Shown here one piece after another: positions 9,360-16,935 of a DNA stretch of 64,000 nucleotides (within the stretch, counting starts at the first letter, position 1; each line of letters opens with the position of its first letter). A program made the translations under genes and the position numbers. The notes under the pieces are model-generated. The model made no database searches. It saw nothing but the letters and a program-made list of their open reading frames with translations, and was not told the origin of the DNA. The DNA comes from Photobacterium toruni (lineage in GTDB: Bacteria > Pseudomonadota > Gammaproteobacteria > Enterobacterales > Vibrionaceae), in the NCBI RefSeq assembly GCF_024529955.1, contig NZ_AP024855.1:1-64000 (forward strand), given 5' to 3'.

Positions 9360-10475
9360 ATGGCTATTGGTCAGGTAGAGGTTAATAACCTCAACTTAGG
9401 GCAAGGTAGTGCGCCCGAAATTGAACGCCACTTTTTGTTTATTGGTCAAACGGCCAAAACAGAATTACAAGGCACTGTTACGCGTATTAACGCGGCCACT
9501 AATTTAGATGATGTAGTGGCAAATGATGCGCTTGGTAATAACGTCATTGCAGCGCAAGCCAACGGCAAACAAAACTGGACAGCTGCAATTTATGGTTTAG
9601 GTGATGGGGCCTCTTGGGAAGATGCGATCGACCATGCTAATCAATCAGACAGCTTTGAAGCCGTGGTGTTGGTTGATGTAACCACAGATAAAGCCCAATT
9701 TGATTTAATGCAGGCAAAAGCTGAATCATTAACTAGCAAGCTAGGTCGCTGGATTTTCATTCTAGCTGCTACTCCTGGTATCGATACTGAAGCTCAAACT
9801 TGGGCAGCCTATGAAACCGCGATGCTTGGATTAGTGAAAGATGTGGCTGCGCGTTGGGTTGTGCCTGTGCCAATGCTTAACGGCAACAATATCGGTGTGC
9901 TAGCTGGGCGTTTATGTGATCGCATAGTAACGGTCGCAGATACACCAATGCGTGTTGCTACCGGTTCGGTGTTGTTATTAGGTGCGATGCCAACGGATAG
10001 CGCAGGTAAGTTGCTGGAAATGTCCACTGTTACCACTTTAGCCAATGCCCGTTATTCAGTACCTCAGACTTACCCCGATTATGAGGGTGTGTATTGGTCT
10101 GATGCCATGACGTTGGAAACCAAAACGGGTGATTATCAGTTTTTGGAATATGTCCGTCCGGTACACAAAGCCAATCGTCGTGTGCGTTTCAAGGCTATTA
10201 GCCGTATTGGTGATCGCATTCTTAATTCAACACCGCCAAGCATTGAACTAAACTGCAGTTTTTTCCGCAAAGTTTTGTTTGATATGGCGTTCACCACTGA
10301 AATTGGCGGTATCACCTTCCCCGGTGAAATCATGACTCCGCGTGATGAAGATGTGCAAATTGTGTGGGAAACCAAAACCAAAGTGGTGATCAGCATCATG
10401 GTGCGACCTCACAATTGCCCAAAATACATCGTGGTTAATATCGCGTTGGATTTAAATCACGGAACGGAGAAATAA
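9360..10475 (+). CDS. Contractile tail sheath protein (DUF2586 type)
   Basis: 371 residues. The sequence resembles the DUF2586 sheath-like proteins of HP1/K139 phages, with FLFIGQTAKT near residue 22, NGKQNWTAAIYGL near 73, MLNGNNIGVLAGRLCDR near 170 and VYWSDAMTLE near 238. Its position before a tube-type gene supports the sheath role. Sheath subunits polymerise around the tube and contract to drive it through the envelope. The start is 2 bases after the previous stop, with gaattaggaa as ribosome binding site. Confidence 0.85.
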   Translation: MAIGQVEVNNLNLGQGSAPEIERHFLFIGQTAKTELQGTVTRINAATNLDDVVANDALGNNVIAAQANGKQNWTAAIYGLGDGASWEDAIDHANQSDSFEAVVLVDVTTDKAQFDLMQAKAESLTSKLGRWIFILAATPGIDTEAQTWAAYETAMLGLVKDVAARWVVPVPMLNGNNIGVLAGRLCDRIVTVADTPMRVATGSVLLLGAMPTDSAGKLLEMSTVTTLANARYSVPQTYPDYEGVYWSDAMTLETKTGDYQFLEYVRPVHKANRRVRFKAISRIGDRILNSTPPSIELNCSFFRKVLFDMAFTTEIGGITFPGEIMTPRDEDVQIVWETKTKVVISIMVRPHNCPKYIVVNIALDLNHGTEK

Positions 10476-10478
10476 CCT

Positions 10479-10934
10479 ATGTCGATGCGTATTTCTGGCA
10501 AGAACATGCACTTCACTTTGGGTGATATTAAGTTAAAGGCGCAAAAGGTCACGTTATCCATTACCGACAATTCAGCGGTTAATAAAACAGGTGGTGTGCC
10601 AGATGGTTATGTGGATGGTGATGTGGAATCTTCGGGCGAAATGGAACTCGCCACTTCCCAATTTAACTTGTTAAGTAAAGCGGCTAAAAATGCAGGTTCG
10701 TGGCGTGGCTTACCGGATTTTGATGCCATGTGGTACGGCAAAATTGATAAAGACGAACTCAAGATTGAAGCCTTTGGTTGCCGTATTAAATTATCTGATT
10801 TGCTTGATATTGATGCCAATGGCGGCAGTGCTTTAGTTCATAAAGTGCCGTTTGACGTTACCGATCCTAAATTCGTTCGTATTAATGGTGTGCCTTACCT
10901 GCGCGATGACGAAACTAGCGATTTAGTGCAGTAG
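10479..10934 (+). CDS. Tail tube protein (DUF2597 type)
   Basis: 151 residues beginning MSMRISGKNMHFTLGDI, characteristic of the DUF2597 phage proteins that follow the DUF2586 sheath in HP1-like phages. The pattern of short beta strands and the location directly after the sheath support a tail-tube role. It begins 3 bases after the sheath stop with a good ribosome binding site (cggaga). Confidence 0.85.
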   Translation: MSMRISGKNMHFTLGDIKLKAQKVTLSITDNSAVNKTGGVPDGYVDGDVESSGEMELATSQFNLLSKAAKNAGSWRGLPDFDAMWYGKIDKDELKIEAFGCRIKLSDLLDIDANGGSALVHKVPFDVTDPKFVRINGVPYLRDDETSDLVQ

Positions 10935-10942
10935 GGGGCTGG

Positions 10943-11146
10943 ATGGCAGATGTTATTGATAACGGCTGTGAAACGGAAGCCAAATTCACCGAAATGGCGT
11001 TGGCGAACCATCGAGCGAAATTATTTAAACCCCAAAAGCAAAGCGCGACAGAGTGTGAAGAATGCGGCGACCCAATACCCATTGCCCGCCAATTAGCGGT
11101 GCCGGGTTGTCAGTGTTGCGTAATGTGCCAACAGCTAAAGGAATAG
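10943..11146 (+). CDS. TraR/DksA-type zinc-finger protein
   Basis: 67 residues with Cys at 38, 41, 59 and 62, the CxxC-17-CxxC zinc site of the TraR/DksA family (motif ECGDPIP, then ARxLAVPG). Small phage and plasmid members bind the RNA polymerase secondary channel and mimic DksA/ppGpp, altering host promoter use. It sits between tail tube and holin, a usual place for this protein in P2-like phages. Two more cysteines (56 and 58) next to the second pair are unusual. Confidence 0.88.
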   Translation: MADVIDNGCETEAKFTEMALANHRAKLFKPQKQSATECEECGDPIPIARQLAVPGCQCCVMCQQLKE

Positions 11147-11150
11147 CTCA

Positions 11151-11360
11151 ATGCATGATTGGTGGGATCGATTAACAAGCTGGATTGCTTACACAATTTC
11201 AGCATTTGGAGTGATCATTAGTTCACTCTCAATGGAAGATTTATATTTTATGTCGTCCATTGCTGTGGGGGTTATCGCCCTGTTATTGAATGTTTGGCAT
11301 AAGCGAGTAATGCAGCGCATTGCCAGAGAAAAAGGGATTTATCTCAATGAACAAGTTTAA
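11151..11360 (+). CDS. Holin (HP1 family)
   Basis: 69 residues with two hydrophobic segments (about 10-25 and 32-46) and a basic C-terminal tail, the normal shape of an HP1-family holin. It should form membrane holes or depolarise the membrane to trigger the SAR endolysin. It starts 4 bases after the DksA-like gene and its 3' end overlaps the endolysin start at 11347 by 14 bases. Confidence 0.82.
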   Translation: MHDWWDRLTSWIAYTISAFGVIISSLSMEDLYFMSSIAVGVIALLLNVWHKRVMQRIAREKGIYLNEQV

Positions 11361-11925
11361 AAAGATAGTGTGCAGTGTGGTCGCTGCCATTGGTGTGTTG
11401 GCAGGTGGTGTCGCTGTTGAATCAACCTCGCCAGTGGGCCAAGTGGTGATTGCAGGTGAAAAGGTTGCCACAGTAAAAACCAGTCCTGCAGGTTTCGCAT
11501 TAATGGGTAATGCAGAGGGGTGCCGCTTAGATCCTTACAAGTGTCCAGCAGGTTTAGTCACTAATGGCATCGGTAATACTCACGGGGTATCAGAGCGACC
11601 CATTGATATTACCCAAGTGGCGACAGATTGGGCAGTGAATGTTGAACAAGCGGAACAATGCTTAATTAATACCGCCCCCAAGGATAACCCCATGAGCCAA
11701 GGCCAGCATGATGCCTTCACCTCATTTGTATTTAATACCGGCTGTACGCGATTTTTAAAAAATAAAGATGGCACCTCAACCCAAATAGCGCGGTTAATTA
11801 AACAAGGTGAGTATGTTCAAGCCTGCGGCCAGTTAAAACGGTGGGTATATGGTGGCGGTAAAAAATTGCAAGGCTTGGTAACTCGACGGGGTAATGAATA
11901 TGACCGTTGCATGGCAGTGGATTAA
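11347..11925 (+). CDS. SAR endolysin (T4-type lysozyme, GH24)
   Basis: 192 residues from the ATG at 11347; an upstream in-frame ATG at 11320 would prepend charged residues and looks less likely. The first ~25 residues form a weakly hydrophobic, Gly/Ala-rich segment expected of a signal-anchor-release sequence, which holds the enzyme inactive in the membrane until the holin fires. The catalytic triad reads Glu57, Cys66, Thr72, the E-8-C-5-T variant in which Cys replaces the Asp of T4 lysozyme. An additional Cys is at position 9 within the SAR domain, so redox or disulphide control of activation, as described for phage P1 Lyz, is possible. Murein hydrolase for host lysis. Confidence 0.88.
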   Translation: MNKFKKIVCSVVAAIGVLAGGVAVESTSPVGQVVIAGEKVATVKTSPAGFALMGNAEGCRLDPYKCPAGLVTNGIGNTHGVSERPIDITQVATDWAVNVEQAEQCLINTAPKDNPMSQGQHDAFTSFVFNTGCTRFLKNKDGTSTQIARLIKQGEYVQACGQLKRWVYGGGKKLQGLVTRRGNEYDRCMAVD

Positions 11926-12250
11926 AAAAGCATTAGTGATCCTGCCATGGGTGTTGGTGGCGTACTTAGCGTTATCAATGCGAGCGTTAGAAGTACAAAA
12001 GCTAACGGCACAACAAAGTCGTGATCAGGCGTTAACGGTTAATCAAGTTAACCATGCCCAAATACAACAATTAGTTAGCCGTAATCGCACCATGAGCCAG
12101 TTATTACAACAACGCCAGCAATTACACATAACGCAAGAGGTCAAGTTGCATGAAACCACAACCGTACTGCGCAAAGCGTTGGCGACAAATGCGTGTTATC
12201 AGCAGCCTTGGCCTGATGATGTTATTAAGCGGTTGCAGCAGCCCTATTAA
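11894..12250 (+). CDS. Inner-membrane spanin (Rz-like)
   Basis: 118 residues: one membrane helix near the N terminus (about 12-28, followed by LALSMRALEVQKL), then a Gln-rich periplasmic coiled coil. This is the layout of Rz/i-spanins. It overlaps the endolysin end by 32 bases. The Rz1-type gene begins inside it in the +1 frame and ends after it. Together the two proteins would fuse inner and outer membranes at the last step of lysis. Confidence 0.82.
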   Translation: MNMTVAWQWIKKALVILPWVLVAYLALSMRALEVQKLTAQQSRDQALTVNQVNHAQIQQLVSRNRTMSQLLQQRQQLHITQEVKLHETTTVLRKALATNACYQQPWPDDVIKRLQQPY

Positions 12251-12455
12251 TCCGGTGCAAGTTGAAGTGATCACCTTGTTACCAGAGCCCGGTTTAATCA
12301 CTCAGTGCAATAAACCGAGATTAACAGGCACCACGCCAGCCCAGACTGCAGCAGAGGATGTGCCACGGTTAAAATTGGCATTATCGCAATGTGCAGCCCA
12401 AGCCCAAGATTATTTAACATGGTACGCAGAACAAGCGGCCTTATTAACAAAGTGA
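12189..12455 (+). CDS. Outer-membrane spanin lipoprotein (Rz1-like)
   Basis: 88 residues from the ATG at 12189, chosen because it gives a compact lipoprotein signal (MRVISSLGLMMLLSGC) with the lipobox LLSGC at residues 12-16; the frame is open further up to 12150. The remaining part contains many Pro and Gln residues. The first 62 bases overlap the Rz-like gene in a different frame, the usual overlapping architecture of spanin pairs. Confidence 0.8.
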   Translation: MRVISSLGLMMLLSGCSSPINPVQVEVITLLPEPGLITQCNKPRLTGTTPAQTAAEDVPRLKLALSQCAAQAQDYLTWYAEQAALLTK

Positions 12456-12463
12456 GTTAACAC

Positions 12464-12730
12464 ATGGAACAGAAAAAAGTTGTATTAGAAATTGGCGGTC
12501 AATCATTGTCATTTGTACCAACGGAAGTTGATTACAACGATTACATGAATGAACTCATGCCAGATAACAAGGTGGCTCCTGCGCATAACTTTGTATTCAA
12601 CACTGCAGTTGAAGAAAGTAAACCCGCATTGCGTGACATTACCGCCAATAACCCTGCTGCAGTGGTACAGATTGCTGGTGTGTTAATGCAAGAGTTCGCG
12701 CCAGCATTAGATATTAAAGTAAAAAAATAG
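12464..12730 (+). CDS. Tail assembly chaperone, short form
   Basis: 88 residues, beginning MEQKKVVLEIGGQSLSF. Position directly before the tape measure gene and small size fit a tail assembly chaperone that coats the tape measure during tail assembly. The zero-frame stop TAG (12728-12730) directly follows a run of seven A. The run is a slippery heptamer, and a longer product is described separately. Ribosome binding site agttaac is weak; the gene lies 8 bases after the spanin gene. Confidence 0.75.
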   Translation: MEQKKVVLEIGGQSLSFVPTEVDYNDYMNELMPDNKVAPAHNFVFNTAVEESKPALRDITANNPAAVVQIAGVLMQEFAPALDIKVKK

Positions 12731-12915
12731 ATGCCTTGGTTACGGCATTAGATCGTAACGACTTTGGCAAAATGTTGGCTTGGCGACGTAAGTGGCTGCC
12801 AAGTGAAAACGACAGTGAAGCCAATTTAGCCCGCGCAGTGTGGTTAGAAAAAAATCACTGGGAAAATATGGCAATTGCCACGGCTAATGGAGTAGCTAAG
12901 GCGTTTAGTAGTTAA
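12464..12915 (+). CDS. Tail assembly chaperone, -1 frameshift fusion
   Basis: The zero frame reads gta-aaa-aaa-tag, with the heptamer A-AAA-AAA at 12721-12727 in exact X-XXY-YYZ phase. Slipping back one base opens a 62-codon extension (from ata at 12727 to the stop at 12913-12915), giving a 150-residue fusion. The extension begins IDALVTALDRNDFGKMLAWRRKW and is rich in Trp, Arg and Asn, as expected of the T part of G/GT-type chaperones. It has no start codon with a good ribosome binding site, and it fills the gap up to the tape measure gene. Programmed -1 frameshifting before the tape measure gene is a known conserved feature of long-tailed phages; its use here is inferred. Confidence 0.75.
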
Positions 12916-12930
12916 AGCAAGGATGCAATT

Positions 12931-14814
12931 TTGAGCCTACCTGATGCGCTAATGTTCCAAGTCGGACTGATAGACAGAATCAGTAAACCGATTGCTCATA
13001 TTCAACGTCAATTTGGTGATCTTGGACGGGAATACCGTTCGGGTACCCATACCATGATTGCGGGTGCTGCAGGTGTTGCGGGGGCAGGTTTTGCCTTGCA
13101 AGCAGCGTTAATGCCTGCGATTGAAATGGATAGAGCACTTGGTGAAGTTAAAGCCTTGGGTGTGGCTGATGAAGCATTAAGTGCAGTAGCAAAAGAGGCA
13201 ATGTTCTTTTCTGCTAAATACGGCCAAGCGGCAGTGGATGTGGTTCGTCATTCAGAAACTATCACTAATTATATGGGACAGATGCCCGGTCATGTGTTGG
13301 CGTCTGTTTCTCGTAGTTCAGCAACGTTAGCCATGGCAATGAAGTCGGACGCTGACACTGTTGGGGTTTATATGAAAACCTTATACGGGAATTATCAGCA
13401 ACAGGCTGATGCCATGGGAAAAGATGTATGGGCAGCACAAGTTGCAGGCATGACAGCCGAAGTTAAAAAGCTATATGGCACCAATATGGACCAACTTGGT
13501 GGCATGGTTGATGGTATGCACTCGTTAACATCAAGCCTTGGTGTTGGATTGCCTGAACAATTAGCTGTATTAGGTTTGCTAAATACTCAAATGAGCGAGG
13601 GTGACGCTGTAACCCAATACACCAACTTTTTAGAAGGTGCGATTGGGGCACAAGAAAAGCTAGGTGTTAGCTTGGTTGATAGCCAAGGCAATTTGCTGCC
13701 AATGCTAGATGTTTTGAAGAAGATAAAGCCATTGATTGCGGGAATGTCAGGGATTGAAGCCCGTAATTTTCTAGATAGCGCAGGCTTAGGTGATGGTTCA
13801 TTAATGCTAATGAACATGATTGAAAAAACTGACCAACTAACACATGGCATTAACACTTTGGGTAAGGTTAAAGGCATGGATGCTGCCACCAAAATGGCCG
13901 CTACGATGACTGACCAATGGCAACGGTTAGAGCAGGGATTGAATTCAGTTCGAATTGCTTTTGGTTATGCGGTAATGCCAGCCGTATTAGAGGTGGTCAG
14001 TGCGTTATCCAATGGTGCCCAAACCTTGGTTCAATGGACAACAATTTTACCCAATATTACCCGTTACATTGGTTATGCCGTGATTGGTTTCTTTGGCTTG
14101 GTGGCGGCAGGTGGCATGTTTACCTTAATGATGGGATTAGGCAAACAAGCCATGGTCGGTTACATGATGGTGGCTAAAACATGGTCGGTTATGAATTTAT
14201 TGCTTACTAGTGGATTAGTGGCATTAAGAACGGCTTTGTTTGGTGTTTACATGATGATGGTCGCTAACCCAATTTTTCTGATTGTCGCTGCAGTTGTGGC
14301 GGCCATCGCTGCAATTGGTGTCTTGGTCTATTACTGGGATGATCTAAAAGCCAGTTTTGGTGATACCACATGGTTTCAAATCTTAGAGGGCGCTATCACA
14401 TTAATTACTGCCCCATTTATGGCCGCGTTTGAATTGGTAAAAGGCGGTTGGCAATGGGTAATGAGTGGCTTTACTGATACTACCGGCTTTGATGGTTTAT
14501 TTGCTGTTGCTGAAAAACTACGTGGTGTGTTTGGCGCTGTGTTTGGTTGGATAATGGAACAATTCGGCAAAGTGTGGAGCATGGCAAAGTCGGTCATGTC
14601 ATTAATCCCCGGCATGGGTGGCGATGATGAAACGGGCAAATCTAAATCAGTCCAACAAGCGACACCTAGTGCCAATATTCCCCAAGGCGGTGCGGCTAAA
14701 AATATAGCTTCTTATACATCGGCATCAACCAGTTATGGCCCGATTAACATGCAAGTTAGCCAAATGAATTCACCGCAAGATTTTGCCTCTGAAATGGAAA
14801 TGGTGGCGGGATAA
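12931..14814 (+). CDS. Tail tape measure protein
   Basis: 627 residues beginning with a TTG codon at 12931 (ttgagcctacctgat); aagcaagga upstream provides a ribosome binding site. The N-terminal two thirds are helical and rich in Ala, Gly and Met, with MDRALGEVKALG and a GMVDGMHSL region, as in the TP901/P2-type tape measure core. Three or four hydrophobic stretches follow at about 380-475 (for example NPIFLIVAAVVAAIAAIGVLV), a normal feature of tape measures that insert into the host membrane. The protein sets tail length. It is short for the class, implying a short contractile tail. The stop overlaps the next start. Confidence 0.9.
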   Translation: MSLPDALMFQVGLIDRISKPIAHIQRQFGDLGREYRSGTHTMIAGAAGVAGAGFALQAALMPAIEMDRALGEVKALGVADEALSAVAKEAMFFSAKYGQAAVDVVRHSETITNYMGQMPGHVLASVSRSSATLAMAMKSDADTVGVYMKTLYGNYQQQADAMGKDVWAAQVAGMTAEVKKLYGTNMDQLGGMVDGMHSLTSSLGVGLPEQLAVLGLLNTQMSEGDAVTQYTNFLEGAIGAQEKLGVSLVDSQGNLLPMLDVLKKIKPLIAGMSGIEARNFLDSAGLGDGSLMLMNMIEKTDQLTHGINTLGKVKGMDAATKMAATMTDQWQRLEQGLNSVRIAFGYAVMPAVLEVVSALSNGAQTLVQWTTILPNITRYIGYAVIGFFGLVAAGGMFTLMMGLGKQAMVGYMMVAKTWSVMNLLLTSGLVALRTALFGVYMMMVANPIFLIVAAVVAAIAAIGVLVYYWDDLKASFGDTTWFQILEGAITLITAPFMAAFELVKGGWQWVMSGFTDTTGFDGLFAVAEKLRGVFGAVFGWIMEQFGKVWSMAKSVMSLIPGMGGDDETGKSKSVQQATPSANIPQGGAAKNIASYTSASTSYGPINMQVSQMNSPQDFASEMEMVAG

Positions 14815-15146
14815 TGAAGTACCAGGATTTATTAATAGTAAATGGCGATCTTGTTTTAGATGCAGGTCGCAACCCCGAAGTGATTCAAGACCGCGCGGTT
14901 ATTGCTCAAGATATTAAACACGCCATTCTTGAAAGCCAATTGGCGGTAATGATGATTGCAGAACGTAGCCAATCTAAAAAAGCGGATATTCGCACTCAAA
15001 TTGAATTATTGGTGGAAGAAGATGTGCGCTTGGTGCCGGGAACAGTGCGTATTGAAGAACCCCGCCACGGCAGTTTGTATATTTTTGCTCAAACCACCGA
15101 TTTTGGGGATGTGTCGTTTTCAGTGATTGAGGCCAACGATGAATAA
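14814..15146 (+). CDS. Baseplate-associated phage protein (DUF2590 type)
   Basis: 110 residues. The start (DLLIVNGDLVLDAGRNP) and the later VIAQDIKHAI resemble the DUF2590 proteins of K139-like phages and, more loosely, the gp25/W-like baseplate wedge proteins. Its place between tape measure and baseplate J gene supports a wedge role. The start codon overlaps the tape measure stop by one base (ATAATGA). Confidence 0.72.
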   Translation: MKYQDLLIVNGDLVLDAGRNPEVIQDRAVIAQDIKHAILESQLAVMMIAERSQSKKADIRTQIELLVEEDVRLVPGTVRIEEPRHGSLYIFAQTTDFGDVSFSVIEANDE

Positions 15147-16326
15147 TATTCCTAAGCCTGATTTTACCCAAATGGCAAAAGATGCAGGGGTGCCGTTAGA
15201 TGAAGTCAGTTGGAAAAAGGCACTAAAAGAAGAAGCTGATAAGCAAGGCTCTATGATTGCCAACGATAGCCGTTTTTCACCATTCTGGCGATTGATAGAA
15301 CATTTAGTGGTAAAGCCAACGGTATGGTTGGTTACAACATTATTAGTCGGTTATGTGTTGCCAAATATGTTTGTCGCTACTGCCGTTGATCAGTGGTTAG
15401 ATTTATGGGCATGGCAATACAATTTAAAACGTAAACCTGCCAGCCGCGCCAGTGGTATGGTGGTGTTTGCTCGCAGTGCCAGTAAAGGGCCCGCGATTGT
15501 AATCCCTGCCAGAACATGGATTCAAACCGAACCGATTAACGGCACCGTTTACCGAGTTAAAATAACAGCTGATACCACCTTGGCAGAAAATGACCTCACT
15601 GTGATGGCCGATGTGACTGCAGAAGATTGTGGGGCGGCGTTTAACTTAGGTGCAGGTTATTACCATGTGTTAAGTAAAGCCATTCCCGGCATTGCATCGG
15701 TAAGTAATGAAGCGGATTGGTTAACTGCAGCGGGAGCTGATGCTGAATCTAACGATGATTTACGTTTGCGGATTCGCAACCAATTTACCAGCGTTGCCAA
15801 GTGGCATATTGATGCGGCTTATCGTGCCTTACTGACTGCCCGCGCAGGTATCAATAACGACAATGTTTATTTTGAACACAATGCACCGCGTGGTGCGGGT
15901 ACCGCCAATGCCTTTATTTTGTTAGACACGGGCGAACCTTCCCAAGCCATGATTGATGATCTTAATACTTACATTAAAAACCAAGGGCAACACGGCCACG
16001 GTGATGATTTGTTAGTAATGGCAATGCCAAACACCGAAATTGATATTAGTTGCAGCTTGTACCCGTTTCCGTCATTAACTGCCGAAGAACGCCAAACATT
16101 AATTGAACAAGTGGAATTATTTATTGGTACCGCGTTTCGTGAAAATACCGATTACAATGCCACCCGCACTGAACCTGCAACCCGTTTTAGTTTTTCGCGC
16201 CTCGGCCAAGAATTGCACCGCCAATTTAGTGGTATTGAATCATTAGAATTTGATAACCGTGATTTTGTTACTGGCATGAATGTGCCCCGCATTAAAACCC
16301 TTGGGGTGATCGATGCAACTGCCTAA
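15139..16326 (+). CDS. Baseplate wedge protein J (gpJ family)
   Basis: 395 residues from the ATG at 15139, which overlaps the end of the previous gene by 8 bases; a TTG at 15127 in frame is less likely. Baseplate_J hallmarks are visible: WLDLWAWQYNLKRKPASRA near residue 86, ASGMVVFAR, the AGYYHVL region and SNDDLRLRIRNQFTSV near 206. A hydrophobic stretch near residue 60 is unusual for J but seen in some relatives. It forms the wedge around the baseplate hub. Confidence 0.87.
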   Translation: MNNIPKPDFTQMAKDAGVPLDEVSWKKALKEEADKQGSMIANDSRFSPFWRLIEHLVVKPTVWLVTTLLVGYVLPNMFVATAVDQWLDLWAWQYNLKRKPASRASGMVVFARSASKGPAIVIPARTWIQTEPINGTVYRVKITADTTLAENDLTVMADVTAEDCGAAFNLGAGYYHVLSKAIPGIASVSNEADWLTAAGADAESNDDLRLRIRNQFTSVAKWHIDAAYRALLTARAGINNDNVYFEHNAPRGAGTANAFILLDTGEPSQAMIDDLNTYIKNQGQHGHGDDLLVMAMPNTEIDISCSLYPFPSLTAEERQTLIEQVELFIGTAFRENTDYNATRTEPATRFSFSRLGQELHRQFSGIESLEFDNRDFVTGMNVPRIKTLGVIDATA

Positions 16327-16921
16327 ATTAAAGCTACCGTTTTGGATGGGCCGTGGTGAGCTGGCAAAGTTAGCGTTAGTTTTCCACGGATATTGGCAAC
16401 GGGTTAAAACGGTATTGGAATTGCCATTAAAGCAATTAGACCCAATGACCGCACCAATTGGCATTGTTGACTTATTAGCATGGCAACGTGATGTGCAGCG
16501 ATTAGCCAAAGAGCCAGAAACTATTTACCGCATTCGTGTGACGTTTGCGTACCAGTTCGCCAGTGGCGCGGGTTCGGTGGCTGGCTGGTATGACATGTTT
16601 GAAAAATTGAGCTATGCGCACATCACCATTGATGAACGTCTAAGCCATGTTGATTGGGATGTAATTACCTTAAAAATCAGCGACGGTGATTTAAGTAGCA
16701 TTCCGGGTTTATTGGATGAAATGTGTCGCCAGTATGGACGAACCTGTCGCCGCTACCAATACAGCACTTATTTAGAAATGCCGATTATGGCTAACCCTAA
16801 TGTATTAGATGGTGATCAGCAGATTGCCGTGGCAACAACAAAACTTGAAGTGATGGTGCTACCCAGCCCAAACATAATGGATATGGATTTTGAATGCGTA
16901 GTGGCAACAAGCCGCGCATAA
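16313..16921 (+). CDS. Tail protein I-like baseplate protein
   Basis: 202 residues. It overlaps the J gene by 14 bases and is followed by the fibre gene, the P2 order J-I-H. Sequence features are limited: a basic N-terminal part with DLLAWQRDVQRLAKEPE near residue 50, typical of GpI proteins that join the wedge to the fibre, and a C-terminal beta-like region. Assignment rests on order plus this segment. Confidence 0.72.
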   Translation: MQLPKLKLPFWMGRGELAKLALVFHGYWQRVKTVLELPLKQLDPMTAPIGIVDLLAWQRDVQRLAKEPETIYRIRVTFAYQFASGAGSVAGWYDMFEKLSYAHITIDERLSHVDWDVITLKISDGDLSSIPGLLDEMCRQYGRTCRRYQYSTYLEMPIMANPNVLDGDQQIAVATTKLEVMVLPSPNIMDMDFECVVATSRA

Positions 16922-16935
16922 TCAAGGATGAAACA

